A stretch of 64,000 nucleotides of DNA, from assembly GCA_900545815.1 (NCBI GenBank), contig URAM01000002.1, positions 62,001-126,000 of the forward strand. The letters are read 5' to 3'. The stretch's first letter is position 1. Each line of letters opens with the position of its first letter. Positions 34,102-42,736 of the stretch are shown piece after piece. This DNA comes from an uncultured Eubacteriales bacterium (GTDB taxonomy: Bacteria > Bacillota > Clostridia > Oscillospirales > Oscillospiraceae). The notes beneath the pieces were generated by a model, which ran no database searches, had not been told where the DNA came from, and saw only the letters and a program-made list of their open reading frames with translations. The translations under genes were made by a program, and so were the position numbers.

Positions 34102-34983
34102 TTATGATTCCACTTCTAAAAAGTTTTTGACGGTCTTCATCTCGCCGTCCTTGATCTCCCCCAGCATGAGGAAGCTGCCGTCCGAGCCATAGACCCGATA
34201 CCGGCCGTTCTCCCCTTCCCAGGGGAACCCGTTCCCGTGGCGGCACAACCGCTCCGCCTTGCCCTGGATGGTCAAGGCAGGATAACGGGCAAAATAGGTA
34301 TCCACCGGCATCAGCAGATTCTGCGCCTGCCCAGCCTCCGCCGCCTGCATGACCTGCTCCAACGTCACCGCCTGCTCCAAGGTGAACCCCGCCGCCTCTG
34401 TCCGCCGCAGGGCGTCCATGACCCCGCCGCAGCCTAGCTTCTGGCCGATGTCGTGGCAGAGGGTGCGGATGTAGGTGCCTTTGGAACAGGTGATCTGGAT
34501 GGTGTAGTGGTCGGGGGCGTCCTGGCGCAGGATGTCCAGCCCGAAGATGGTGATGGGGCGGGGCTTACGCTCCACCGACTTTCCCTTGCGCGCCAGCTGA
34601 TACAGCTTTTTGCCGTTGACTTTCAGGGCGGAGTACATGGGCGGCACCTGGAAGATGTCCCCTCGGAAGCTGTCCAGCACCGCCTCCACCGCAACCCGAT
34701 CATAGGTGACAATCTGCTCCGCCAGCATCTGGCCGGTGGAGTCCTGGGTGTCCGTTTCCAGTCCCAGCTTCAGTCCGGCCACATAGGTCTTGCTGCCGGA
34801 TGCGGCAAATTCCACCGCTCGGGTGGCTCGTCCCACGAACACCGGCAGCACGCCGGTGGCCATGGGATCCAGCGTCCCGGCGTGGCCAATCCGCCGCTCG
34901 TCCAGCAGGCGGCGCAGCTTGCTGCACACGTCCATACTCGTCCAATCGGCGGGTTTGTCAATGATGATGATCCCGTTGGCCAT
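34102..34983 (-). CDS. truB: tRNA pseudouridine(55) synthase
   Basis: 293 aa. Motif I GIIIIDKPADWTSMDVC, motif II with the catalytic Asp in HAGTLDPMATGVLPV, and the YVAGLKLGLETDTQDSTG region. The C-terminal PUA-like segment ends with the hydrophobic LMLGEIKDGEM part. It makes pseudouridine at U55 of the T-loop in most tRNAs. Position between the DUF4375 gene (3 bp upstream) and ribF fits the standard infB operon. Confidence 0.95.
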   Translation of the reverse strand: MANGIIIIDKPADWTSMDVCSKLRRLLDERRIGHAGTLDPMATGVLPVFVGRATRAVEFAASGSKTYVAGLKLGLETDTQDSTGQMLAEQIVTYDRVAVEAVLDSFRGDIFQVPPMYSALKVNGKKLYQLARKGKSVERKPRPITIFGLDILRQDAPDHYTIQITCSKGTYIRTLCHDIGQKLGCGGVMDALRRTEAAGFTLEQAVTLEQVMQAAEAGQAQNLLMPVDTYFARYPALTIQGKAERLCRHGNGFPWEGENGRYRVYGSDGSFLMLGEIKDGEMKTVKNFLEVES

Positions 34984-34986
34984 AGG

Positions 34987-35553
34987 TCACCCCTCGAAAA
35001 AGGCGGCCAGATTCCGCCGGATGTAGGCGGTAGCCAGGGCGTTCAAGGGACTGCGCTCGTACCGGTCATAGAGCTGCGCATCAAAGGCGTCAAAGGGGTA
35101 GCGCTCATTCTGATGGGCGAACTCCTTGGCGTCCTGGATGATAAAGCTGCTCAGGTCGCCGGTGTCAATGCCATTTTCCCGCACAAAGCCTTCAAAATCC
35201 TGCCGGTAGCCCTCGGCGCCCACCGCCGTGAGGGCTTCGGGCAGATAGGGGGCAGTCATACGGCTGGAGTTGACAAAATACTGACACAGACCGCCGTTCT
35301 GCACCTCCAGGTCATACCAGTACAGGGTGTATACCACCCGCACCGGTCCGGCCAGCGCCGCCAGCTCCTCCGGCTCCTCCACCTGGGGCAGCCGGCTGGT
35401 AATGCAGTCCCACAATTCTTCATCGCTGAGGCTCTCCGCCTCCGCCTGGGTGATGGCGTGCCAGCGCTTGGCGCGTTCCCACTCCGCTTTGAACATGGTA
35501 CGCATCTCTTTCACCAGCGCCCACTGCTCTTTGCATCTCCGGAACAGTCCCAT
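34987..35553 (-). CDS. DUF4375 (DMP19-like) protein
   Basis: 188 aa from ATG 35553, with GGAGGGG about 6 nt upstream and overlapping the nrnA stop region. The core YWYDLEVQNGGLCQYFVNSS is the signature of DUF4375/DMP19 proteins; a helix-rich N-terminal part (CKEQWALVKEMRTMFKAEWE) precedes it. DMP19 of Neisseria was proposed as a DNA mimic, but that label need not transfer. It is an unusual insertion between nrnA and truB in an otherwise standard translation operon. Confidence 0.82.
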   Translation of the reverse strand: MGLFRRCKEQWALVKEMRTMFKAEWERAKRWHAITQAEAESLSDEELWDCITSRLPQVEEPEELAALAGPVRVVYTLYWYDLEVQNGGLCQYFVNSSRMTAPYLPEALTAVGAEGYRQDFEGFVRENGIDTGDLSSFIIQDAKEFAHQNERYPFDAFDAQLYDRYERSPLNALATAYIRRNLAAFFEG

Positions 35554-35555
35554 GA

Positions 35556-36503
35556 TCACCCCTCCAGTTCTCTCTCAATGGCGTCCAGCACCCTCCGGCG
35601 CACGTCCGTCTCACTGCCGTTCACCGTAGCGCCAGCCGCCGCCGCATGGCCGCCGCCGCCCAGGTGATTGCAGATGTGGTTGGCATCGGCGTAAGTCTCC
35701 ACCGTCCGCAGGGAGATCTTCCACTTGTCCGGCGCCAGCTCCCGCAGGGTGGCCGCACAGCCCACCCCTTCGATGGTAGCAGCAAAGGAGGACAGTTCCT
35801 CACAGTCCCCTTCCCCAGCGCCCAGGTCGGCCTTGTCTTGCAGTGAGATCTTGCCGATGCACACCTTCCCGTTGTGGAAAAACACCTCGCTCTCCAACAG
35901 GCGGGACTCCAGCTTCAACTCCACAAACCGCTTGGTTTTGAAGAAATGCTTGTTCACCTTCCGCACGTCCAGATGCTCCATCAGCTCCGCTGCAATGCGG
36001 TGGGTCTCCGGCGTGGTGTTGGAATAGAGGAATCCACCGCAGTCGGTGGCGATGGCAATATACAGCGCCTGGGCAATGGACTGGCTCCACACGCCCCATT
36101 CTCGGATGATATGGTAGATGATCTCCCCACAGGCGGAGGCATCCGCGTCCAAACAGGTCTGCTGGGCATACCCCTCGTTGGACGGGTGGTGGTCAATGCA
36201 CAGCTGGGATTTGCCCCGATAGCTCTGGGCAGCCCCCTCCGGCAGCAATTCCTCCGTGGCGATGTCCACCGCTACCACATGGTCGGGCACAAACCCTTCC
36301 GGCGCCCAGGAGAAGGTCAAAAACCCCTCATATCGGGTCAGATCGCCGGGGTTTTTTAACACATACGCCGTCTTTCCCAAGGCGTTCAGCGCCTGGCACA
36401 GGGCGGCGGCGCTGCCCAAAGTGTCCCCATCGGGACGGACGTGGGTGAGCAGGAGGAAGTTGTCCCGTTCCCGCAGCCACTGAGCCGCAGCTTGTACCGT
36501 CAT
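35556..36503 (-). CDS. nrnA: bifunctional oligoribonuclease / PAP phosphatase (DHH/DHHA1)
   Basis: 315 aa. DHH motifs: THVRPDGDTLGS, VAVDIA, LCIDHHPSNEGYA and IATDCGGFLYSNT; the DHHA1 RNA-binding end has NHLGGGGHAAAAG. NrnA degrades 2-5-nt RNAs and dephosphorylates 3'-phosphoadenosine 5'-phosphate, often also pGpG/pApA. ATG 36503 overlaps the rbfA stop as ATGA. This position after rbfA is conserved in Firmicutes. Confidence 0.94.
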   Translation of the reverse strand: MTVQAAAQWLRERDNFLLLTHVRPDGDTLGSAAALCQALNALGKTAYVLKNPGDLTRYEGFLTFSWAPEGFVPDHVVAVDIATEELLPEGAAQSYRGKSQLCIDHHPSNEGYAQQTCLDADASACGEIIYHIIREWGVWSQSIAQALYIAIATDCGGFLYSNTTPETHRIAAELMEHLDVRKVNKHFFKTKRFVELKLESRLLESEVFFHNGKVCIGKISLQDKADLGAGEGDCEELSSFAATIEGVGCAATLRELAPDKWKISLRTVETYADANHICNHLGGGGHAAAAGATVNGSETDVRRRVLDAIERELEG

Positions 36504-36901
36504 ACCTCGTCCTCCGCTTCCGGCAGATGCGCCGCCGGATCAGAGCTGGGCCCCACAGGGGGTTCTTTTTCAATGTCCCCCAGGATGCCAATGATGCGGC
36601 TGCCCTGGTCAATGGAGTCATCCGGCGTGAAGATCAGCTCCGGCGTATACCGGAGGGTCATCCGCTTGGCCAGCTCCCGACGGAGGTAGCCGGAGGCGGA
36701 CTTCAAGCCCTTGACCATGTCCTTCGCATCCCCCTTGTCCAGGGCACTGACATACACCTTACAGTACCGCAGATCCGGCGTGGTGTCCACTCTGGTAATG
36801 GAGATCAGGCCACGCACCCGGGGATCTTTCAAATTGGGAATGAGCTGCGCCAGCTCCCGCTTGATGTCATCGTTGATGCGTACAATTCGATATCCTGCCA
36901 T
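36500..36901 (-). CDS. rbfA: 30S ribosome-binding factor A
   Basis: 133 aa from ATG 36901 with AAGGAGAG upstream. KH-type fold with RIVRINDDIKRELAQLI, RVRGLISITRVDTTPDL, VYVSALDKGD and KSASGYLRRELAKRM. It assists maturation of the 17S rRNA 5' end and 30S assembly. It follows infB across a 250-bp gap filled by composite repeat C; the downstream nrnA is coupled by a 4-nt overlap. A short acidic tail (LPEAEDEV) ends the protein. Confidence 0.94.
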   Translation of the reverse strand: MAGYRIVRINDDIKRELAQLIPNLKDPRVRGLISITRVDTTPDLRYCKVYVSALDKGDAKDMVKGLKSASGYLRRELAKRMTLRYTPELIFTPDDSIDQGSRIIGILGDIEKEPPVGPSSDPAAHLPEAEDEV

Positions 36902-36944
36902 GTTGCTCTCCTTCGTTTGCTTTTTTCGCAATTACTTGCAAAGG

Positions 36945-37126
36945 TCAAGCCCCGCAGGGCGCATGAAAGTTTTGCGGAGCTTTTTCAAAAGCGACTAGGG
37001 TCCAGGGGCAACGCCCCTGGTCGCTGTCCGCGGACAGCAAAACTCCCCATGCGCAAAAAAGCGCAGGAAAGGGTGAATCCCCGGCTCTGCCGGGGAGAGG
37101 GGAAACCCTCGCCGGGGGTTTCCCCT
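36945..37126 (+). repeat. composite hairpin repeat C, copy 3
   Basis: Plus-strand order: TCAAGCCCCGCAGGGC, AGCTTTTTCAAAAGCGAC, TAGGGTCCAGGGGCAACG, CCCCTGGTCG, TGTCCGCGGACA, ATGCGCAAAAAAGCGCAGG, AGGGTGAATCCCCGG, CGGGGAGAGGGGAAACCC, CGCCGGGGGTTTCCCC. It lies antisense inside the infB-rbfA intergenic space of the operon. AGGGGCAACGCCCCT and CCCCGGCTCTGCCGGGG are strong hairpins. Confidence 0.82.
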
Positions 37127-37152
37127 TATCTCGATTTTCTCACCGAATCGCC

Positions 37153-39621
37153 TTACCGCTCGATCTCCTGCATCTCGAAGCACTCGAAGATGTCGCCCGG
37201 CTTGATGTCGCTGAACTTCTCCAGGGTGATGCCACATTCGTAGCCGCTGGTGACTTCCTTCACGCTGTCCTTGAAGCGCTGGAGGGAAGCGATCTCACCT
37301 TCGTGGATCACGATGCCGTCACGCACCAGGCGCAGCTGGGCGGAGCGGGTGACCTTGCCCTCGGTGACGTAGCAGCCGGCGACCACGCCCACGTTGCTGA
37401 TCTTGTAGACCTTGCGCACTTCCACGGTGCCCAGTTCCACTTCCTTGTACTTGGGCGCCAGCATCCCCTTCATGGCGGCCTCGATTTCTTCCATGCACTC
37501 GTAGATGACACGGTACATCCGCATATCCACATGGTTGCGCTCGGCCATGGCCTTGGCGGCAGAGTCCGGACGAACGTTGAAGCCGACAACGATGGCGTTG
37601 GAGGTGCTGGCCAGCATGATGTCGCTCTCGTTGATGGCGCCTACGCCGCCGTGGATGACCTTGACCCGAACTTCCTCGTTGGAGATCTTCTCCAAATTCT
37701 GCTTCACCGCTTCCACAGAGCCTTGGACGTCTGCTTTGACGATGATGTTCAGATCCTTCACTTCGCCCTCCTGAATCTGAGAGAACAGATCGTCCAGGCT
37801 GACCTTCTTAGCCAGCGGCGCATTCAGGGCGTCCTTCTTCTCCTGCTTCCGCTGTTCCGCCAGCTCACGAGCCATGCGTTCATCTGCCACTGCGTAGAAG
37901 TCGTCACCTGCGTTGGGGACTTCCGCCATGCCGGTGATCTCCACAGGCACAGAGGGGCCAGCGGTCTTGAGCTTCTTGCCCCGATAGTCGGTCATGGCAC
38001 GGACACGGCCAACGGCGGTGCCGGCAATGATGATGTCGCCCTGGTTCAGAGTGCCGTTCTGCACCAGCAGGGTGGCCACAGGGCCACGCCCCTTATCCAG
38101 ACGGGCTTCGATGACTGCGCCCATAGCGGCACGGTTGGGATTGGCTTTCAGTTCCCGCATTTCGGCAGTCAGCAGCACCATATCAAGCAGGTTGTCGATG
38201 CCCTCGCCGGTCTTGGCGGAGATGGGGCAGACGATGGTCTCACCGCCCCATTCTTCCGGCACCAGCTCATACTTGGTCAGCTGCTGCTTGATGTTCTCCG
38301 GATTGGCGCCGGGCAGATCCATCTTGTTGATGGCCACAATGATGGGGATGTTGGCTGCCTTGGCGTGGTTGATGGCTTCCACGGTCTGGGGCATGATGCC
38401 GTCGTCCGCTGCCACCACCAAGATAGCGATGTCGGTGACCATGGCGCCGCGGGCACGCATGGCGGTAAAGGCTTCGTGGCCGGGGGTGTCCAGGAAGGTG
38501 ACCATCTTATCCTGCACCTTCACCTGGTATGCGCCGATGGCCTGGGTGATGCCGCCTGCTTCGCCGGCGGTGACGTTGCTGGAACGGATATAGTCCAGCA
38601 GGGAGGTCTTGCCGTGGTCAACGTGACCCATGACCACGATGACGGGGGCGCGATCCTGGAGATCCTCTGCCTTGTCCTCTGCGGTGTCGATGAGCTTTTC
38701 TTCGATGGTGACGACCACTTCCTTCTCCACCTTGCAGCCCAATTCCATGGCCACCAGGGCGGCGGTATCGTAGTCGATGACATCGGACATGGAGGCCATG
38801 ACCCCCATCTTCATCAGGTTCTTGACCACCACTGCGCCGGTCTTTTTCATGCGGCTGGCCAGCTCGCCCACGGTGATCTCATCGGGGATCTCCACTTTGA
38901 TGGGCGCTTTCCGTGCGGCTTCCTGCTGGAGGCGGCGCATCTTCTGCGCCTGTTCCTCCTGGCGGCGCTTGGCGGACTGCTTGCCGGAACGCTGCTGCTG
39001 GCTGCGCTTGGAGTTGATCTTCTGCTTGCCATGCTGCATCTTTTCCACGCTGTCCGGCGTCAGCTCATCCAGGTGGGCGTCATACCGATCCAGGTTCACG
39101 TCCACGCTGCTGCGGGTGTTGACCACCTTCTTCTGGGGCACCCGACTGCCGTTCTGGGCGGCGGGAGATGCCTTCTGCTCCAGGGTTCTGGGGGCTGCGG
39201 CCTTGTCAGCGCCCTTCTGAGCGGGGGCGCTGCGGCGGTCGTTGTTGTTTTGGGGTCTTTTTTCGCCGGTTCTCTGATCCCCCTGCTTGGGGGCATTGCG
39301 GCGGTCGCCCTGGGGCTTGCGCTCCCCTGCGGGCTGCTTTTTATTCTCTCCCTTGGGAGCGGTCTTCTTGCTCTCGCCCTTGCCGCCCTTGGGTTCCTGA
39401 TACGTTTCTTTGAACACTTCTTCCAAATCCTCAATCTGATTCTTTTGAGTCAGGTAGTCAAAAATGATGGACAATTCCTTGTCACTGAGTACCGCCATAT
39501 GGCTGGACGGAGTCTCCCCATACTTGGTCAGGATCTCCATGACCTTCTTGGAGCCAACGGCCTTGCCATTGATCTTAAAATCCTTGGCTACCTCGTGTAC
39601 TCTGTATTTGTTATCGCTCAA
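37153..39621 (-). CDS. infB: translation initiation factor IF-2
   Basis: 822 aa if started at TTG 39621 (MSDNKYRVHEVAKDFK), which GGAGGTG precedes at good spacing; ATG 39636 contains that ribosome site and would add five residues. Two IF2_N domains (residues 1-50 and about 270-320, EITVGELASRMKKTGAVVVK) flank a basic, low-complexity linker rich in Lys, Gln and Arg. The GTPase has GHVDHGKTSLLD, DTPGHEAF, NKMDLP and SAKTGEG, followed by domains II-IV. IF-2 delivers fMet-tRNA to the 30S subunit and promotes subunit joining. Confidence 0.96.
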   Translation of the reverse strand: MSDNKYRVHEVAKDFKINGKAVGSKKVMEILTKYGETPSSHMAVLSDKELSIIFDYLTQKNQIEDLEEVFKETYQEPKGGKGESKKTAPKGENKKQPAGERKPQGDRRNAPKQGDQRTGEKRPQNNNDRRSAPAQKGADKAAAPRTLEQKASPAAQNGSRVPQKKVVNTRSSVDVNLDRYDAHLDELTPDSVEKMQHGKQKINSKRSQQQRSGKQSAKRRQEEQAQKMRRLQQEAARKAPIKVEIPDEITVGELASRMKKTGAVVVKNLMKMGVMASMSDVIDYDTAALVAMELGCKVEKEVVVTIEEKLIDTAEDKAEDLQDRAPVIVVMGHVDHGKTSLLDYIRSSNVTAGEAGGITQAIGAYQVKVQDKMVTFLDTPGHEAFTAMRARGAMVTDIAILVVAADDGIMPQTVEAINHAKAANIPIIVAINKMDLPGANPENIKQQLTKYELVPEEWGGETIVCPISAKTGEGIDNLLDMVLLTAEMRELKANPNRAAMGAVIEARLDKGRGPVATLLVQNGTLNQGDIIIAGTAVGRVRAMTDYRGKKLKTAGPSVPVEITGMAEVPNAGDDFYAVADERMARELAEQRKQEKKDALNAPLAKKVSLDDLFSQIQEGEVKDLNIIVKADVQGSVEAVKQNLEKISNEEVRVKVIHGGVGAINESDIMLASTSNAIVVGFNVRPDSAAKAMAERNHVDMRMYRVIYECMEEIEAAMKGMLAPKYKEVELGTVEVRKVYKISNVGVVAGCYVTEGKVTRSAQLRLVRDGIVIHEGEIASLQRFKDSVKEVTSGYECGITLEKFSDIKPGDIFECFEMQEIER

Positions 39622-39733
39622 ATCAGCCACCTCCATAGATCGCACGGGAAACGCGGGGCTTTTCTCCTCCCGCCGTTGCCCGTCTGCCGGAGCAGTCAGG
39701 AGGGGGCGGGTGTGTTTCCCTTTTGCTTCTGGT

Positions 39734-40144
39734 TCATCCTCGATCCCATGATTTCTTCCGGATTCGAGGTTTTTCTTTTTTCCGGCGCTGGCGTTTGGCC
39801 TCCTTCTGGTTCAGCCGCTCCGCCACCGCCACATAATCCGGGTTGCTCTGTGCCAGCATCTGCGCCAGCTTGGCGGCAAAGCCGCCATCCAGCACCGCTG
39901 CCACCGCACAGCTCCCCTTGCCCAGGGCAGCGCCCAGGGCGTCTTTCTCCGCCGGCAGCACCAGCACCGGCAGCGTTTCTCCGGCCATCTGCCGGATCTT
40001 TTTCCCAGTGCGCTCGGAAGCATCCGCCGCCAAGAGCACCAGGCGCGCCTTGTGGGCGGCGATGGCGTCCGCCACCACCTCCTCCCCCGCCAGCAGCAAA
40101 TTTGCTCGGCGGGCAAGACCCATCATCTGCAACAATTTATCCAT
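39734..40144 (-). CDS. ylxQ: L7Ae/L30e-family RNA-binding protein (YlxQ-like)
   Basis: 136 aa. L7Ae fold: LQMMGLARRANLLLAGEEVV, KARLVLLAADASERTGKKI, PVLVLPAEKDALGAALGKGS. It probably binds K-turns, as B. subtilis YlxQ does. The C-terminal 35 residues are an added basic tail (NQKEAKRQRRKKEKPRIRKK) not present in minimal YlxQ, a likely RNA-binding extension. It overlaps rnpM by 8 nt and precedes infB, the standard order. Confidence 0.9.
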   Translation of the reverse strand: MDKLLQMMGLARRANLLLAGEEVVADAIAAHKARLVLLAADASERTGKKIRQMAGETLPVLVLPAEKDALGAALGKGSCAVAAVLDGGFAAKLAQMLAQSNPDYVAVAERLNQKEAKRQRRKKEKPRIRKKSWDRG

Positions 40145-40406
40145 CGCCCTGCTCCATCTGTGCCTCTAAGGCGTCAAACACGTCCACAGGGATCTGGATG
40201 CTAAACGCGCGCTCCAAGGCTTTGGCCTTGCGCACCCGCTTCAAACATTCCGTGTTGGGGCACACATATGCCCCTCGGCCAGGCTTCTTGCCCCGAAAGT
40301 CCAGAGAGATCTCCCCCTCCGGCGAACGAACCACTCGGATCAGCTCCCGTTTGGGCTTCATCTCCCGACATCCCAGGCACTGGCGCATGGGGATCTTTTT
40401 GGGCAT
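40137..40406 (-). CDS. rnpM: RNase P modulator RnpM (YlxR family)
   Basis: 89 aa. Signature MRQCLGCREMKPKRELIRVV and GKKPGRGAYVCPNTECLKR, with Cys pairs CLGC and C...C. The YlxR protein was recently described as a modulator that binds the RNase P RNA and reduces its activity. It lies 3 bp after nusA and overlaps ylxQ, in the conserved nusA-ylxR-ylxQ-infB cluster. Confidence 0.93.
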   Translation of the reverse strand: MPKKIPMRQCLGCREMKPKRELIRVVRSPEGEISLDFRGKKPGRGAYVCPNTECLKRVRKAKALERAFSIQIPVDVFDALEAQMEQGDG

Positions 40407-40409
40407 TGG

Positions 40410-41699
40410 TTATTCCTCCGCTTCCTCGGCGTCCTCCGCCGGTTCCACAGCCGCTTCTTCCTCCGCTTCCGGTTCCTCTGCCGGAGCGTCCTGGGCTTCC
40501 GCCACGTCTGCGCCGTCATCCAACAGCGCATTGCTGTCCTCCGCCAGCAGGTCGTCCTCCTCCGGCTCCACCGCATCCAGCAGTTCTTCCTCGTCCACCT
40601 CGTCGGCGTTGGATTCGCTCTTGATGTCGATCTTGTAACCGGTCAGCTTGGCCGCCAGGCGGGCATTCTGCCCCTCCTTGCCGATGGCCAGGGAGAGCTG
40701 GTCGTCGGGGACGATGACCCGACAGGTCTTTTCCTCCGGATTGCAGCGCACGTCAATGACGTCAGCGGGAGACAGGGCTGCGCTGATAAACTCGGCAGGG
40801 TCTTCGCTGTACTTGATGATGTCCACCTTTTCCCCGTTCAGCTCCTCCACGATGGCGTTCACACGGGCGCCACGGGTGCCCACGCAGGCGCCGATGGGAT
40901 CCACCTCCGGATCATTGGACCAGACGGCCATTTTGGTACGGCTGCCGGCTTCTCGGGCGATGGAGCGGATCTCCACCACGCCATCGTAGATTTCCGGCAC
41001 TTCCATCTCGAACAGACGGCGCACCAGGCCATAGTGGGTGCGGGAAATGACCACCTGGGTACCGCGGGTGGTGCGGCGGACTTCCACCACATACACCTTG
41101 ATGCGGTCGCCTTCTCGGTAGCTCTCCCCGCGCACCTGCTCACCGGCGGTGAGCAGGGCTTCGGTGGATTCCCGACCGGTGCCAATCTTCACATGGAGGG
41201 CGCCATTGCGGGGGTCGATGCGGGTGACCACACCGGTGAGCAGCTCCTGGGTCTTGCCCACGAACTCATCATAGATCATATTCCGTTCCGCTTCCCGAAT
41301 GCCCTGGATGATGACCTGACGGGCGGTCTGGGCGGCGATGCGGCCGAAGTTTTTGGGTTTGATCTCACTGCTGACCACGTCACCCAACTGAACGTGGGGC
41401 AGGGAACGACGGGCTTCCTCCAAGGAGATCTCGGTATCCGGATTATCCACTTCCTCCACCACGTCCCGCCGGACGATGACGCGGACGGAGTTCTTCTCCG
41501 GATCGGTCAAGACAACGATGTTATCCTTCACCCCTTCGTGATCCCGCTTATAAGCGGAGACCAGCGCCTGGGTGATCTTCTCCATCATATACTCCTTTTT
41601 GATGCCTTTTTTCTCCTCGATCAGGTCTAAGGCTTCAAAAAATTCCTTTGCTTCTTCTTCTGGGGTCGGCCCTTTCTTCTTTGTGGTTCTTCTGGCCAT
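40410..41699 (-). CDS. nusA: transcription termination/antitermination factor NusA
   Basis: 429 aa. N-terminal RNA polymerase-binding domain (FFEALDLIEEKKGIKKEYMM), S1 domain (about 135-200, GVVTRIDPRNGALHVKIG), then KH domains with DPIGACVGTRGARVNAIVEE and AIGKEGQNARLAAKLTGYKI. The last about 75 residues are extremely Glu/Asp/Ala-rich (EEPEAEEEAAVEPAEDAEEA), an acidic tail longer than that of Bacillus NusA. AAAGGAG precedes ATG 41699. It is separated from rimP by 460 bp of tandem repeats, unlike the tight spacing elsewhere in the operon. Confidence 0.95.
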   Translation of the reverse strand: MARRTTKKKGPTPEEEAKEFFEALDLIEEKKGIKKEYMMEKITQALVSAYKRDHEGVKDNIVVLTDPEKNSVRVIVRRDVVEEVDNPDTEISLEEARRSLPHVQLGDVVSSEIKPKNFGRIAAQTARQVIIQGIREAERNMIYDEFVGKTQELLTGVVTRIDPRNGALHVKIGTGRESTEALLTAGEQVRGESYREGDRIKVYVVEVRRTTRGTQVVISRTHYGLVRRLFEMEVPEIYDGVVEIRSIAREAGSRTKMAVWSNDPEVDPIGACVGTRGARVNAIVEELNGEKVDIIKYSEDPAEFISAALSPADVIDVRCNPEEKTCRVIVPDDQLSLAIGKEGQNARLAAKLTGYKIDIKSESNADEVDEEELLDAVEPEEDDLLAEDSNALLDDGADVAEAQDAPAEEPEAEEEAAVEPAEDAEEAEE

Positions 41700-41732
41700 G
41701 TCACAGCTACACTCCTTTTAAAGTTCCCAAAA

Positions 41733-42054
41733 ATTCTTCAAATTTTTGGGAGCCCTTTTTATTTCACCTGCTCGGCGGAAATGAATTCCGCCTGCGCCGA
41801 GATTTTGTTGCACAAAATGCTCGTGACGCCGCACTTGCGGCGGATTAAATTCTTCGAATTTTTGGGAACCCTTTTTTATTTCACCTGCTCGGCGGAAATG
41901 AATTCCGCCTGCGCCGAGATTTTGTTGCACAAAATGCTCGTGACGCCGCACTTGCGGCGGATTAAATTCTTCGAATCTTTGGGAACCCTTTTTATTTCAC
42001 CTGCTCGGCAGAAATGAATTCCGCCTGCGCCGAGATTTTGTTGCACAATCTGAT
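41733..42054 (-). repeat. 117-bp tandem repeat (about 2.8 units) between rimP and nusA
   Basis: The unit containing TTTTTGGGAACCC, TTATTTCACCTGCTCGGCGG, AAATGAATTCCGCCTGCGCC, GAGATTTTGTTGCACAA and TGACGCCGCACTTGCGGCGG begins at equivalent positions 41761, 41878 and 41994 (period 117 then 116). The first two units are nearly identical, the third ends early at CAATCTGATTG. It contains hairpins (CCCAAAAATT / AATTTTTGGG; CTCGGCG...CGCCGAG; CCGCACTTGCGG). It fills most of the 461-bp rimP-nusA gap. A single diverged copy lies at 15019-15110. Confidence 0.92.
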
Positions 42055-42091
42055 TGTGTCTACAAACTTTCAGCGGCACATCTGCGCCCCC

Positions 42092-42148
42092 ACCGAAGGC
42101 TCCCCCTCCCAGGGGGAGCTGTCAGCGGAGCTGACTGAGGGGGTTCCC
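42092..42148 (+). repeat. dispersed two-hairpin repeat A, copy 2
   Basis: ACCGAAGGCTCCCCCTCCC, AGGGGGAGCTGTCAGCGGAG, CTGACTGAGGGGGTTCC. Stem 1 CTCCCCCT / AGGGGGAG and stem 2 GTCAGC / GCTGAC. It abuts the 117-bp tandem array, just after rimP. Confidence 0.8.
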
Positions 42149-42160
42149 TCTATGATTATA

Positions 42161-42616
42161 TTAAAAATCCAGATGCAGCCGCACCAACGCGATCTCCTTC
42201 TTCTCGAAGACCACTTCCGCCCCATGGGGCTGGGTGACGGTCACGTTACCCTGGTCATATCCAGCCAAGGTGCCGGTAAACTCCTTCCGCCCCTCTCTGG
42301 GACGGTACAGCTTCACGTCCACCTCCTGCCCCATGCACTGGGCGAAGTGCTCCGGCTTTTTCAAGGCACGGTCGGCGCCTGCGCTGCCCACTTCCAGCAC
42401 ATAGCTGCCCTGGATGGGGTCGGCCTCGTCCAAGGCATCGCTGAGGGGGCGGCTGACGGCCTCGCACTGGTCGATGTTCACGCCCTCCGGCGCATCGATG
42501 AACACCCGCAGGTACCAGGTGCCCCCCTCCCGAACGTATTCCACATCCCAGAGCGTACATCCGGCCGCTTCCACCAGGGGCTGCGCCAGCTGGGCGGTCA
42601 AATCAGTTACTTTCAT
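42161..42616 (-). CDS. rimP: ribosome maturation factor RimP
   Basis: 151 aa from ATG 42616 with GGAGGAAG upstream. Motifs: LVEAAGCTLWDVEYVREGG, LRVFIDAPEGVNIDQCEAVS, SDALDEADPIQGSYVLEVGS, AGADRALKKPEHFAQCMGQE. It is needed for 30S subunit assembly. First gene of the long translation operon running to ribF; the promoter is at 42737-42765 with a terminator-like hairpin between promoter and gene. Confidence 0.94.
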   Translation of the reverse strand: MKVTDLTAQLAQPLVEAAGCTLWDVEYVREGGTWYLRVFIDAPEGVNIDQCEAVSRPLSDALDEADPIQGSYVLEVGSAGADRALKKPEHFAQCMGQEVDVKLYRPREGRKEFTGTLAGYDQGNVTVTQPHGAEVVFEKKEIALVRLHLDF

Positions 42617-42677
42617 GCTTCTTCCTCCAAAAAACATTGGACTTCCCCGCCGCCAGCGCGCCGCTGGGGACAGGATG

Positions 42678-42706
42678 TAAAAAAGAGCGGGGCGCTGGCC
42701 CCACTC
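42678..42706 (-). terminator. terminator or attenuator in the rimP leader
   Basis: On the minus strand GAGTGGGGC / GCCCCGCTC (one G-U type mismatch) followed by TTTTTT. It lies 60 bp after the glycerophosphotransferase gene stop but also about 25 nt downstream of the predicted rimP transcription start, so it can terminate read-through and may attenuate the operon. Confidence 0.75.
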
Positions 42707-42736
42707 TCAAGTTGATACTTACATTCACTTATATTG

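Noticed and set aside
37303..40638. A 1111-codon open frame on the plus strand, antisense to infB, ylxQ and rnpM
   Set aside because: It is a high-GC shadow of three certain genes, has His/Gly-rich low-complexity translation and no ribosome site. The same holds for long antisense frames over 5657-7222, 13470-14969, 50980-52587 and 60451-62862.
41718..42079. Short frames through the 117-bp array with 39-residue repeated translation
   Set aside because: The period is a multiple of three, so any frame that is open in one unit stays open. No ribosome site or codon bias supports a repeat protein.
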